Assembly: GCA_012841225.1 (NCBI GenBank)
Contig: DUVD01000293.1
Span: 1 to 12,593, forward strand
Source: Fibrobacter sp.
GTDB lineage: Bacteria > Fibrobacterota > Fibrobacteria > Fibrobacterales > Fibrobacteraceae
Length of the DNA: 12,593 nt
Direction of reading: 5' to 3'
Shown here: in pieces, positions 1-7,601 of the stretch
Layout: every line of letters starts with the position of its first letter
How positions within the stretch are numbered: position 1 is the stretch's first letter
Program-made: the position numbers and the translations under genes
Notes under the pieces: generated by a model
Told to the model about the DNA's origin: nothing
Database searches by the model: none
What the model saw: only the letters and a program-made list of their open reading frames with translations

Positions 1-746
1 CCTTCAATGGGGTGATCTTTTCTAGCAACATACCAACCCGAAAAGAAAAGCAAAAGACAAAGAACTAAAGAAGAGCCTGCCAATAGAGGGAGCATACCGC
101 TTTGCCACAAGGATTGAAAGCCGATACCGCGAATATCGTGACTCGCTTTGGCTAAGACTATAAAAACGGAAACCATCCAAAAAAACAAGGTGTACTTTTG
201 AAAAGAAACAACACGCCTAGCAATCTCTGGGTAAAATATGCGGAGGCCAAAAGCAATTGTCAAAGGTATGGTAATAATCGGTTGAATAGAAATAAAAATC
301 TGTTTTGCCATTATAAAAAAACCATCTTGACTTTCGATAAAGTAACCAAAAAACAAGGGGATTGAAAGACAAGCGATTACATGGCCAACGATAAAAATCT
401 TTAGCGTTAAAACAGAATTTCCACCTAAAATTTTAGCCATGGCTGGGGCGGCATTGGCGGGAGGCGCTAAAATAATAATCAATCCAGCGATAAAAAATTC
501 TTTAGGTAAGTTAAAAAAACGATAAACCGCAAACAAAATCAGGCCTAAAAATAAACTCATCCATAAGGATCTAAAAACGATTTTGAATGTTTCACCGTGT
601 TTCTGCCGCGGCACCCGTGATACAAAAGTCAGCACCATCATGATGCCAATTAAATAAGGTATTAAAACAGCTAAAACATGGGCTTGCGGAATCAAAATGC
701 CAAGAATAATGGCAAAAGGCATTAAAATGGAACGTAAATTACTCAC
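1..746 (-). CDS. BASS/SBF-type membrane transporter, 3' end cut by window edge
   Basis: The reading frame runs from a GTG start at 746 to the left window edge with no stop, giving 248 residues; perhaps 50-80 C-terminal residues are missing. An in-frame TAA lies four codons upstream of the GTG, so GTG is the longest likely start; an ATG at 722 is an alternative, and neither has a good Shine-Dalgarno. The protein is almost wholly hydrophobic, with about eight membrane segments. Residues 95-111 read APPANAAPAMAKILGGN, which resembles the conserved unwound-helix region of the bile acid:sodium symporter superfamily (proline/alanine-rich, followed by a Gly-Gly-Asn/Asp). Members carry organic anions such as bile acids or pyruvate across the inner membrane, usually with sodium. 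The substrate cannot be read from this sequence. The gene is divergent from the potassium-uptake operon. The family call is moderately firm; related SBF-like subfamilies are possible. Confidence 0.7.
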   Translation of the reverse strand, partial: MSNLRSILMPFAIILGILIPQAHVLAVLIPYLIGIMMVLTFVSRVPRQKHGETFKIVFRSLWMSLFLGLILFAVYRFFNLPKEFFIAGLIIILAPPANAAPAMAKILGGNSVLTLKIFIVGHVIACLSIPLFFGYFIESQDGFFIMAKQIFISIQPIITIPLTIAFGLRIFYPEIARRVVSFQKYTLFFWMVSVFIVLAKASHDIRGIGFQSLWQSGMLPLLAGSSLVLCLLLFFSGWYVARKDHPIE

Positions 747-761
747 TTTATAAATTTAGCT

Positions 762-767
762 TATAAT
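762..767 (+). promoter_or_regulatory. Possible -10 box for the potassium-uptake operon
   Basis: A perfect TATAAT lies 43 bases before the ktrB ATG, in the 64-base A+T-rich gap between the divergent transporter and ktrB. The hexamer 17 bases upstream (739-744, TTACTC) is a poor -35 match and overlaps the start of the divergent gene. In such A+T-rich DNA a TATAAT can arise by chance, and FCB bacteria can use a different promoter consensus, so this is a weak call. Confidence 0.3.
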
Positions 768-810
768 CTTTATTAGGACAGAATATTATTTTTTTTATAA
801 ATTCTTCGCC

Positions 811-2211
811 ATGCTGTTATCCCGTTATCAAGAGATGCCATTCTCTAAAATAAATGTGAAGAAAAAGAAACACTGGAATCCCATCCAAATTGTTGTTCTA
901 GGTTATCTTGTTCTTATTTTAATTGGGACGACTTTACTCGCTCTTCCATTTGCTCAACTAGAACCCATAAGAATACTAGATGCTTTTTTTACGGCATGCT
1001 CTTCTGTTTGCGTTACAGGGTTATCCGTATTAAACATTGGAGCCACTTTTTCTCACAAAGGCCTTTGGGTTATTTTACTCCTCATGGAAATCGGTGGCCT
1101 TGGCATTATGACTGTTTCCACCACATTGATTTTGCTCGCCGGCATGAGGCCTGGCTTTAACCAACAATCCGTATTCTTGTCTACCTTTAGTACTGATAAT
1201 GAAGTCGATGCTAGTAAAATATTAAGGTCCATTATTCCCTTTGCTTTAGTACTACAGTTTTTTGGTGCTGGGGTCTTTTTCTTCCAATTTAAAGAGCTCC
1301 CTCTTTATGAGCGGCTGTTTTCTTCTTTGTTTCATGCCGTCAGCTCTTTTTGCAATGTAGGTTTTTCTTTATTCCCCGATTCTTTAATGCGTTTTCAAAC
1401 CAACTCAGCTGTGAATATCACCACTTGTGTTTTAGTCATTGCTGGAGGATTTGGTTTTTTAGCTATTGCAGAAATACGCCACTTATTTAATTTCAAAACA
1501 AGGCAATGGCAACGAATTTCTTTGCACACACGCATCGCCTCTTTTTGCACTTTTATTTTGATTGTCGCTGGCGGACTAATCCTTTGGTTTACTGAATCCT
1601 CCAATACATTAAATGACCTCTCTTTTGTAGATAAACTTTTATCGACTTTCTTTATTTCTATTTCATCAAGAACAGCTGGCTTAAACACCATTGATATGTC
1701 GACTCTTTCTTTGAACTCTTTGTTTTTAATCATCATCATGATGACCATTGGTGCAAATCCAGGTAGTTGTGGCGGAGGCATCAAAACAACGACGACCGCC
1801 GTAATCGCTTTGCTTGGTTTTAATCGTTTACTTGGACGAGAAAAAACACAAGTCCTAGGACGCACCATCCCAGAAGAGACCGTCGAACGTGCCGTTCGTA
1901 TTTTTGTGATTGCCATTGTCGTTTTAGTTAGCGCAACACTGCTTTTATTGCACACAGAAGCCCCCATGGCGACTATTTCTGGAGAAGGCAGTGGCTTGTT
2001 TATGAAGATTTTATTTGAAGTAGTAAGCGCCTACAGCACTTGTGGTCTTTCTTTAGGTTTAACTCCTGATCTTTCAGATTCAGGGCGCGTTATAATTAGT
2101 ATTGTTATGTTTGTTGGAAGAATGGGACCGCTATTTTTAATTTCTGCTGTAGCACGTCGCGATGCTAGCTCTGGAATGTGGTTTGCTGAAGAGGATATTA
2201 TGGTGGGTTAA
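811..2211 (+). CDS. ktrB: Potassium uptake channel subunit, KtrB/TrkH family
   Basis: This 466-residue inner-membrane protein is the ion-conducting subunit of a Ktr/Trk potassium uptake system. It shows the four-fold repeated M1-P-M2 architecture of the SKT superfamily. The four pore loops each carry the selectivity-filter glycine: CVTGLS (G70), CNVGFS (G184), RTAGLN (G290) and STCGLS (G412). A glycine-rich stretch at 315-326 (NPGSCGGGIKT) lies in the second helix of repeat three, where KtrB forms its gating loop. The short N terminus (before the first helix at about residue 26) and the overall length fit KtrB better than the longer proteobacterial TrkH. The ATG at 811 has no clear Shine-Dalgarno; an in-frame ATG at 835 (residue 9) is an alternative. 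The partner ktrA starts 25 bases downstream, so the two are almost surely one operon. KtrB-type channels often depend on sodium, which cannot be judged here. Confidence 0.93.
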   Translation: MLLSRYQEMPFSKINVKKKKHWNPIQIVVLGYLVLILIGTTLLALPFAQLEPIRILDAFFTACSSVCVTGLSVLNIGATFSHKGLWVILLLMEIGGLGIMTVSTTLILLAGMRPGFNQQSVFLSTFSTDNEVDASKILRSIIPFALVLQFFGAGVFFFQFKELPLYERLFSSLFHAVSSFCNVGFSLFPDSLMRFQTNSAVNITTCVLVIAGGFGFLAIAEIRHLFNFKTRQWQRISLHTRIASFCTFILIVAGGLILWFTESSNTLNDLSFVDKLLSTFFISISSRTAGLNTIDMSTLSLNSLFLIIIMMTIGANPGSCGGGIKTTTTAVIALLGFNRLLGREKTQVLGRTIPEETVERAVRIFVIAIVVLVSATLLLLHTEAPMATISGEGSGLFMKILFEVVSAYSTCGLSLGLTPDLSDSGRVIISIVMFVGRMGPLFLISAVARRDASSGMWFAEEDIMVG

Positions 2212-2222
2212 AACCCATTAAC

Positions 2223-2228
2223 AAAGGA
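2223..2228 (+). promoter_or_regulatory. Ribosome binding site of ktrA
   Basis: AAAGGA with an 8-base spacer to the ATG at 2237. It is the clearest Shine-Dalgarno of the plus-strand operon and supports translation of the regulatory subunit from its own site after ktrB. Confidence 0.7.
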
Positions 2229-2236
2229 TTATTGCT

Positions 2237-2893
2237 ATGGCTTCTAAACAATTTGTGGTTATTGGGCTCGGGAACTCTGGTTTCTTTTTAGCAAAGCATT
2301 TAACGGCTTTGGGGCATGATGTACTAGTCATCGATTCCAGCCCAGAAAAAATTCAAGATATTAATGCGTCTGTGTCTCAGGCTGTTGTTGCCGACAGCAC
2401 ACGAAAAAATCAATTGGCAACACTTCCTTTAACTAAAGTCGATAGCGTTGTTGTTTGCATTAGTAAAAATTTAGAAGCTTCTCTGCTCACCGTTTTAAAC
2501 TTAAAAGAGTTAGGCGTTAAGTACATCATTGCAAAAAGCTCAAGCTATGCTCACACGACTCTTCTCGAAAAATTAGGCGTCTCCGACATATTCCACCCAG
2601 AACGAGACATGGCTATTTCACTTGCTGAACGCATGAACCGCCCCAATATGCTTGATTACCTTCCCTTTATGGAAGGCTTTTCCATTATTGAGCTCGTTTG
2701 TCCGGAAAGGTTTATTGGCAAAACGCTTAAAGAGCTCTCTCTCACCAACAAGTATGGCATTCAAGTCATCGCTATTAGAGACCCATTAAAAACAGAACCC
2801 AAGCTAGGGAATTTAGCCGACTACGTTCTACAAGAAAGCGATGTGCTTTTTATTATTGGGCCTAATAAAGTGCTCGATAAAATAAAAGATTAA
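2237..2893 (+). CDS. ktrA: Potassium uptake regulatory subunit, KtrA (RCK protein)
   Basis: This 218-residue cytoplasmic protein has the standard size of KtrA, which forms an octameric ring under the KtrB dimer and gates it in response to bound nucleotide (ATP/ADP or NAD(H)). An N-terminal Rossmann RCK_N domain (about 1-130) begins with the dinucleotide motif GLGNSG (10-15) and has an acidic residue (D33) at the end of the second strand, where the ribose is usually held. The C-terminal half (about 136-216) matches an RCK_C ligand domain, with the IGKTLKELSL pattern followed by a short sheet region that ends near VLFIIGP. One RCK pair rather than two distinguishes it from the double-length TrkA of proteobacteria. 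Its stop codon lies only 3 bases from that of the convergent gene, and no terminator hairpin is seen between them. Confidence 0.93.
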   Translation: MASKQFVVIGLGNSGFFLAKHLTALGHDVLVIDSSPEKIQDINASVSQAVVADSTRKNQLATLPLTKVDSVVVCISKNLEASLLTVLNLKELGVKYIIAKSSSYAHTTLLEKLGVSDIFHPERDMAISLAERMNRPNMLDYLPFMEGFSIIELVCPERFIGKTLKELSLTNKYGIQVIAIRDPLKTEPKLGNLADYVLQESDVLFIIGPNKVLDKIKD

Positions 2894-2896
2894 TAG

Positions 2897-4795
2897 TTAA
2901 AGTTCTAATCCTTGGTAGACCAACTTAATCTCTTGTATATGATTTAAATCTAATACTATCAGGTCTTCAGAATCTTTTATCTGAATTTTAGCCGTATAAG
3001 GGTTTTTTGAAAAGTGCAAGGCTTGTGCAAAAAAGAATATCTCTTCTACTACCGCCTTCTTCACTTCTGGGTCTTTAATTTGTGCTGCGAGCATGGTATT
3101 TGTGGACTTAGCGTAACGCATCACCTTCATTAAATCCATTAAGTCTAACTTACGATAGACACTACCATATTTTGTTGCCTCTATTGAAGAAACAAAAGAT
3201 TCTTTATCTAATGGTTCTTTTAATTCATAGTCGGGTTCAAAATTTGCAGGCCAATGCAAGGCAAATTCTTTTTCCCAATAAGCATTTTTAAATGGTTCCG
3301 TAAGAGTAGCACTTTCGTCTTCACTAGGCATTAATCCATAATGGGCGAGTAATTTGCGTACTTCTGCTTCTTTTTCCGATTTAATAACAAAACCGTAATT
3401 TGGAATAGCCTCTTCTACTAATTCCATAAAGTGGGCAAAATGCAAAAGCTCCATTAGAATTTTTTTGTTATCTATTTTTAGTAAACGAACCGTAATTAAC
3501 TTAGCACCAAAAAAGCACGAAGCCCAATCGCGGATAGAGTCGATGATGTTTTGTGGGGCTTTAATCCAACGAATAAATTCTTCTACGTCCTCTTCAGAAA
3601 AACCACCTTTTAAACCCTCTAAAAAACTTTCTTTTTCTAAAGTGAATTTCAAATGCGGTTCATCATTTTTTGATGTGGTGAGCACAGCGATAAAGAAAAG
3701 AAGACGAGGCGAATTTTTGGCCGCCACGATCATTTCAAAGTTAGCTAAAGTAGAAATTTCACCAGAGACTAGTGGCGTCACCACACCACCAAGCCATTCG
3801 CGCCCGATACTGGTAAGAGAGACGGCATGAATCTTATCTTTCGAGACTTTAAAATCGACAAATCCTAACAACCAAAGTTCACGAAGAGGCCTAGGTAAAA
3901 AATCCCAGGTTAGCGAAGTATTTTTTTCTAAAATACGACTCGATGGGTCTAGCACCCAAAACAAATAAGCTGCATCAACAATCCCGACGGGGCTGATTAG
4001 CCTTTCTAGCAGGCGCTTAAAGTGTTCTTCATTACCACGGAATCTATTTTCAATCCACCAAGAAATAAGATCTTGGCGCAAACGAAAACCATTTTTCTTT
4101 AAAAATCGATATGCTTTTTCTGTCGGCTTGAGTAATGTATTGTCTCGGCCAACCCAATCATTTTGAGATAAGAAATGCAAGATAAAAAGAATTTCGTCAT
4201 GCGCTGCTTTGGGGAATAAATCTTTTGCAAAAGAAATACTGTTTTCGCAGAGCAAAAAAGAACGGCGATGAAGCCCTTCCGTTAAATTTATTTTAAGCTG
4301 ACCCTGGGCGGCAAGAGCAAGAATTTTACAAATATGCCAGTCAAACAGGTGGTCATAATGAATGGAAGCAAGGTTTTCTTCATCAGAAGTGAAGACATTA
4401 ATATCTTTAGCGCAAAAGATTTCTACAAAATCGGCGAATCCTTTATACAAAGAAACATTGCTATCGGATTTGCCCTGCCAAATCACATACTCACGACAAG
4501 CATCTAATAAGAATTTTTTTAATTCTCGCGATTTATTGACGGGGACTGTTAAACGTAACTCGTTATAAGTTAACCCGCGAGACTCGCTTATGTAAATAAG
4601 ATAAAGGCAATTGACTTGCCACGACTCTAAAGTCGAGCTAAAACTTTCAAAATGTTTTTTATCACTAAAAAATTGAACGGACTCTTTAACAATCAAAGTG
4701 TTGTTTAATAGTCCTTTTCGTCCAAAGGCTTTAGCGTGCACATCGCGCAATAGAGGCTTTGGCATATTTTCAAAAAAGAATGGTATAGATAACAT
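2897..4795 (-). CDS. Helicase-associated-domain (Helicase_C_3/XPB N-terminal-like) protein
   Basis: This 632-residue protein has no signal peptide or membrane segment and is presumably cytoplasmic. Residues about 345-490 resemble the Helicase_C_3 (XPB/Ssl2 N-terminal) domain: a strand starting with NFEMIVAA, a leucine-rich helix, a KESFLEGLKGGFS turn at 388-400, then APQNIIDSIRDWA at 413-425 and a final NYGFVI strand at 466-471 followed by a helix ending in HYGLMP. The part before it (about 45-340) looks helical with winged-helix-like stretches. The C-terminal about 130 residues (YGSVYRKLDLMDLMKVMRYA onward, ending in a strand-rich tail) resemble the part after this domain in longer members. 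I see no Walker A or DEAD-box motif, so it is not itself a helicase. In actinobacteria, proteins with this domain are encoded next to an XPB helicase; here the upstream neighbour, 61 bases away, is an exonuclease-DinG helicase. The ATG at 4795 has a weak AAGG about 9 bases upstream. A role in DNA repair is inference. Confidence 0.72.
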   Translation of the reverse strand: MLSIPFFFENMPKPLLRDVHAKAFGRKGLLNNTLIVKESVQFFSDKKHFESFSSTLESWQVNCLYLIYISESRGLTYNELRLTVPVNKSRELKKFLLDACREYVIWQGKSDSNVSLYKGFADFVEIFCAKDINVFTSDEENLASIHYDHLFDWHICKILALAAQGQLKINLTEGLHRRSFLLCENSISFAKDLFPKAAHDEILFILHFLSQNDWVGRDNTLLKPTEKAYRFLKKNGFRLRQDLISWWIENRFRGNEEHFKRLLERLISPVGIVDAAYLFWVLDPSSRILEKNTSLTWDFLPRPLRELWLLGFVDFKVSKDKIHAVSLTSIGREWLGGVVTPLVSGEISTLANFEMIVAAKNSPRLLFFIAVLTTSKNDEPHLKFTLEKESFLEGLKGGFSEEDVEEFIRWIKAPQNIIDSIRDWASCFFGAKLITVRLLKIDNKKILMELLHFAHFMELVEEAIPNYGFVIKSEKEAEVRKLLAHYGLMPSEDESATLTEPFKNAYWEKEFALHWPANFEPDYELKEPLDKESFVSSIEATKYGSVYRKLDLMDLMKVMRYAKSTNTMLAAQIKDPEVKKAVVEEIFFFAQALHFSKNPYTAKIQIKDSEDLIVLDLNHIQEIKLVYQGLEL

Positions 4796-4848
4796 AAAAA
4801 TGGCCTTAAATAATAAGCAAAATTAAAAATAACGACGCGTTTTGTTGA

Positions 4849-4865
4849 GCCTTAAATTATAAGGC
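4849..4865. terminator. Hairpin around the helicase stop codon; terminator-like only on the plus strand
   Basis: GCCTTA (4849-4854) pairs with TAAGGC (4860-4865) around a 5-base loop that contains the stop codon of the minus-strand helicase gene (4857-4859). On the plus strand the stem is followed at once by GTTTTT, giving the form of a short Rho-independent terminator. On the minus strand, the coding direction of the flanking genes, the stem is followed by TCAACAAAACG, with no U-run. It may therefore stop antisense transcription entering from the potassium operon, or act as an mRNA 3' structure at the helicase-downstream gene boundary. The stem is only 6 bp and half A/T, so it could be chance. 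Confidence 0.3.
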
Positions 4866-7589
4866 GTTTTTAAACCCTTCTTTATCCTGAAGTACTTGAT
4901 GTTCATTGTTCCAAATACGCAAAAAGGTTTTACCATAGGGTTCTAAAACTAAACGATTATCAAGTAAAAGTATAGAACCAGCATCTTGTTCAGAACGTAT
5001 TAGCCGACCTATTCCTTGGCTTAATCCAATGTAGGCCTCAGGAACAAATAGACTTTTGAAGGGATTGCCTCCCTGTTCTTTAATTTGTTCGGCTTGAGCT
5101 GAAATCAATGGATCTGCTGGGTTAGGGAACGGCAATCTAGGGATAATTAAAACTTCAAGAGCATCACCTGGAAGATCAACGCCCTCCCACATAGTTTGGC
5201 ATCCCAAAAGGCAAGCGCCTCTCTCTTTGCGGAACATATCGACAAGGCTATCCACGCTGCCGTCGGCGTGTTGGCACAAGAGTAATTTACTCTTTTTAGC
5301 AAAAAGTGGGACTAACACCTTTTGCACTTTAAGCATACTCGAAACACTGGTAAAAAGAACCAATACGTTTTTTTCTATATCAGGCAAAGTTTCGGCTAGC
5401 AGAAGCTCCAGTTCACTTTGAAACTCTGGCGCACTCGGCTTAGGCAAAAAGCTCGCAATTCCAATTTTGCGCTTAGACAGAAAACCAGCTTCGGGGCCGT
5501 AAACTCTAAAAAACGGTTTTTTGTTTTGTGGCAAAGAAGCGGTCATTCCCATGCGTTCTGCAAAATAATCCAAAGACCCATGTACGGATAAGGTTGCTGA
5601 GGTGAAGGTCGCCGATTTAATCCATGAATAAAATTTTTCTGCCCAAAAACTACCCGTATTTAAGGGAACGGCGTTCATGCAAAGCGTGTGTGGGTTAAAT
5701 GGTTCTTCTAAATAAAAAACCCAATCCTCTTTATTTCCAGCTGTGACAAATTCCAAATTAAATTGGACTTTTTCGATGTCTGAACCCCAACCTTCTAAAT
5801 CTCGGGTTAATCCCGTTGGAGCCTTTTTATCTCGAAGCATCGAAACGGTTTTTGTTAATAAGGACTTAACAAGGGAAAGTGATTCTAAAACGGGTTTAGG
5901 GTCGCAATCTAATTCAGCAAAAAGACTCAGCTTATACTTAAATGTTTTTTCAGATAGCTTTTGCTTGCTAAGTTTTTTCCCTATTTTCATAAAGAACCGG
6001 TGCAGTAGTTTTTCGGACTCCGTAATCGATTCTCGAAGCTTAGTTAGCCCTTCTAATGCTTCGACATTTTCTTCTTTTGATTTCAAAAAATCAGCTTCGA
6101 TATTGGCTATTAAACCCTTGTCTTCTGCTTTCAAATGCACTAAAGTCTTAAAAATATGACGCAGATCAAAAAAGCGAACGGAGCGGCCAAAAGATTGATG
6201 ACTCAAAGACGGTAAGCGGTGCGCTTCGTCAAAAACGATATGTTCATACGTTGGCAAAATCGCAAAATCCAAAGAGAAGTCTGATAAAAAGAGCGCGTGA
6301 TTAACAAATAATAAATTTGATTTTGCAGCCTTTCTTTTGGCTTCTAATGCAGGGCATCGATTGTAAAAAGAACACGATTCTCCTAAACACGAGCTTGCAT
6401 CACTTGACAATTTGCTCCACAAAGACTTGTTTCGCAAATGATTAAAGCCACTGTTTTCGTTAATGTCTCCCGTTGTAGAGCGTTGAACCCAAGGGATCAA
6501 AGCCATAAAAGATTCTTTTTCTTCTGGAGCGACTAAAACATCAAAGCCATCTAAATGGTCCTTGAATTTACGATAACAAATATAATTTTGGCGGCCTTTA
6601 AGAACCATTGCTTTTAACTTACCCTGAAAAAAAGGCTCTATTTTAGGGAGTTCGTGTTGCAATAATTGTTCTTGAAGAGCACGAGTTGCTGTGCTGATTA
6701 CAACGCGCTCTCCAGAGACTGCTTTAAGACTTGCCGACAATAAATACGCTAAGGTTTTACCTGTGCCTGTAGGGGCCTCCAAAACACTTAGTCCACCCTT
6801 GTACATGTTCCTTTCGACTGCCGAGGCGTAATCCATCTGATTATCTCTCGAGACAAAATGCGGCCACGTTTTAGATAAGGTACCCTCGGGGCCTAAATAA
6901 TCGGCAACTCTAGGCCATTTTTCATTGGTGTTAGCTAAGATCGCGTCGGTATTATCTGTTTTTAAGCCTGGCTCAAAATCAAGAATCGAGGCATTTGGTT
7001 CATTAAAAATATTTTTCCAAATAGAATCTTTAGCTACAAAAGCAAGAGCACTTTTTTCGAAAGCAGGCAGCGACTCTAAGGCCTCTTGAGCGAGCACAAA
7101 CAAACTTCCACAAGCTTCTGCATCTGGAAGTGCGCGGTGCGCGGCCGAGCGTTCTATGCCCAAATGGCGAACTAATGTTTCTAAACGATGATTGGGCACG
7201 TCTTGAAATGCAATCCTAGAAATAGTGAGCGAATCGTAAACGGGGTGATTTTCAAAATCAATTCCCACTTTGCCAAATGCATTTTTTAGAAACTTGAAGT
7301 CAAACTGCGCATTGTGAGCTACTATTGGCAGGTCTCCAATAAAAGCGCGTACTTCGCCAGCGACATCTACAAATTCGGCTGCGGACAGTAAATCATCTTT
7401 TGTTATACCTGTAAGTACTTCAATAAAAGAGCGCAAGTCTTGACGAGGTTTTACCAAATAATCAAGCGTTTTTACTGGCTTGTTGTTTTCAAAAAGGACA
7501 AGGGCGATCTCAATAATTTCGTCTTTATCATATTCTAAACCCGTCGTTTCTAAATCGACAGCTACAAATGATGGAATTTTAAAGCTCAT
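4857..7589 (-). CDS. dinG: DnaQ-type 3'-5' exonuclease fused to DinG-type Fe-S helicase
   Basis: This 910-residue protein joins two enzymes. Residues 1-180 form a DEDDh exonuclease of the DnaQ/PolC-epsilon type: VDLETTG gives D12 and E14, AHNAQFDF gives N93 and D97, and HRALPDA gives H151 and D156. Residues about 235-905 are a superfamily 2 XPD/DinG-like 5'-3' helicase: Walker A APTGTGKT (272-279), DEAH box (454-457), motif CQTMWEGVDLPG, and motif VI QGIGRLIR (858-865). Four cysteines sit between Walker A and DEAH: C338, C401, C406 and C412. The C-x4-C-x5-C spacing of the last three is that of E. coli DinG, so a 4Fe-4S cluster is likely. E. coli DinG lacks the exonuclease, and the exonuclease-fused Bacillus form is generally described without the cluster, so this protein combines both. 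DinG enzymes unwind R-loops and forked DNA. The ATG at 7589 has an AGGA 5 bases upstream and follows the lipoprotein gene by 12 bases. Confidence 0.92.
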   Translation of the reverse strand: MSFKIPSFVAVDLETTGLEYDKDEIIEIALVLFENNKPVKTLDYLVKPRQDLRSFIEVLTGITKDDLLSAAEFVDVAGEVRAFIGDLPIVAHNAQFDFKFLKNAFGKVGIDFENHPVYDSLTISRIAFQDVPNHRLETLVRHLGIERSAAHRALPDAEACGSLFVLAQEALESLPAFEKSALAFVAKDSIWKNIFNEPNASILDFEPGLKTDNTDAILANTNEKWPRVADYLGPEGTLSKTWPHFVSRDNQMDYASAVERNMYKGGLSVLEAPTGTGKTLAYLLSASLKAVSGERVVISTATRALQEQLLQHELPKIEPFFQGKLKAMVLKGRQNYICYRKFKDHLDGFDVLVAPEEKESFMALIPWVQRSTTGDINENSGFNHLRNKSLWSKLSSDASSCLGESCSFYNRCPALEAKRKAAKSNLLFVNHALFLSDFSLDFAILPTYEHIVFDEAHRLPSLSHQSFGRSVRFFDLRHIFKTLVHLKAEDKGLIANIEADFLKSKEENVEALEGLTKLRESITESEKLLHRFFMKIGKKLSKQKLSEKTFKYKLSLFAELDCDPKPVLESLSLVKSLLTKTVSMLRDKKAPTGLTRDLEGWGSDIEKVQFNLEFVTAGNKEDWVFYLEEPFNPHTLCMNAVPLNTGSFWAEKFYSWIKSATFTSATLSVHGSLDYFAERMGMTASLPQNKKPFFRVYGPEAGFLSKRKIGIASFLPKPSAPEFQSELELLLAETLPDIEKNVLVLFTSVSSMLKVQKVLVPLFAKKSKLLLCQHADGSVDSLVDMFRKERGACLLGCQTMWEGVDLPGDALEVLIIPRLPFPNPADPLISAQAEQIKEQGGNPFKSLFVPEAYIGLSQGIGRLIRSEQDAGSILLLDNRLVLEPYGKTFLRIWNNEHQVLQDKEGFKNAL

Positions 7590-7594
7590 AGTAA

Positions 7595-7598
7595 TCCT
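7595..7598 (-). promoter_or_regulatory. Ribosome binding site of the exonuclease-helicase
   Basis: AGGA on the minus strand, 5 bases before the ATG at 7589. It lies in the 12-base gap after the lipoprotein stop codon, so the helicase is probably translated from the same message and its start is well fixed. Confidence 0.6.
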
Positions 7599-7601
7599 GT
7601 T

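Noticed and set aside
1395..1967. A 190-codon open frame antisense to ktrB
   Set aside because: It lies wholly inside a well-recognised channel gene, its product resembles no family, and its composition is that of a reversed hydrophobic coding sequence.
2204..2217. Palindrome TGGGTT-AA-AACCCA at the ktrB stop codon
   Set aside because: The stem is short with a 2-base (or reduced 4-bp stem) loop and no following T-run. It is followed directly by the ktrA ribosome binding site, so it is not a terminator and is probably chance.
3465..3830. A 121-codon plus-strand open frame inside the Helicase_C_3 gene
   Set aside because: It is antisense to the conserved domain of a real gene and has no recognisable protein features.
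5743..6159. A 138-codon plus-strand open frame inside the exonuclease-helicase gene
   Set aside because: The serine-rich product is the usual antisense shadow of a leucine/lysine/glutamate-rich gene, and no ribosome binding site or family match is seen.
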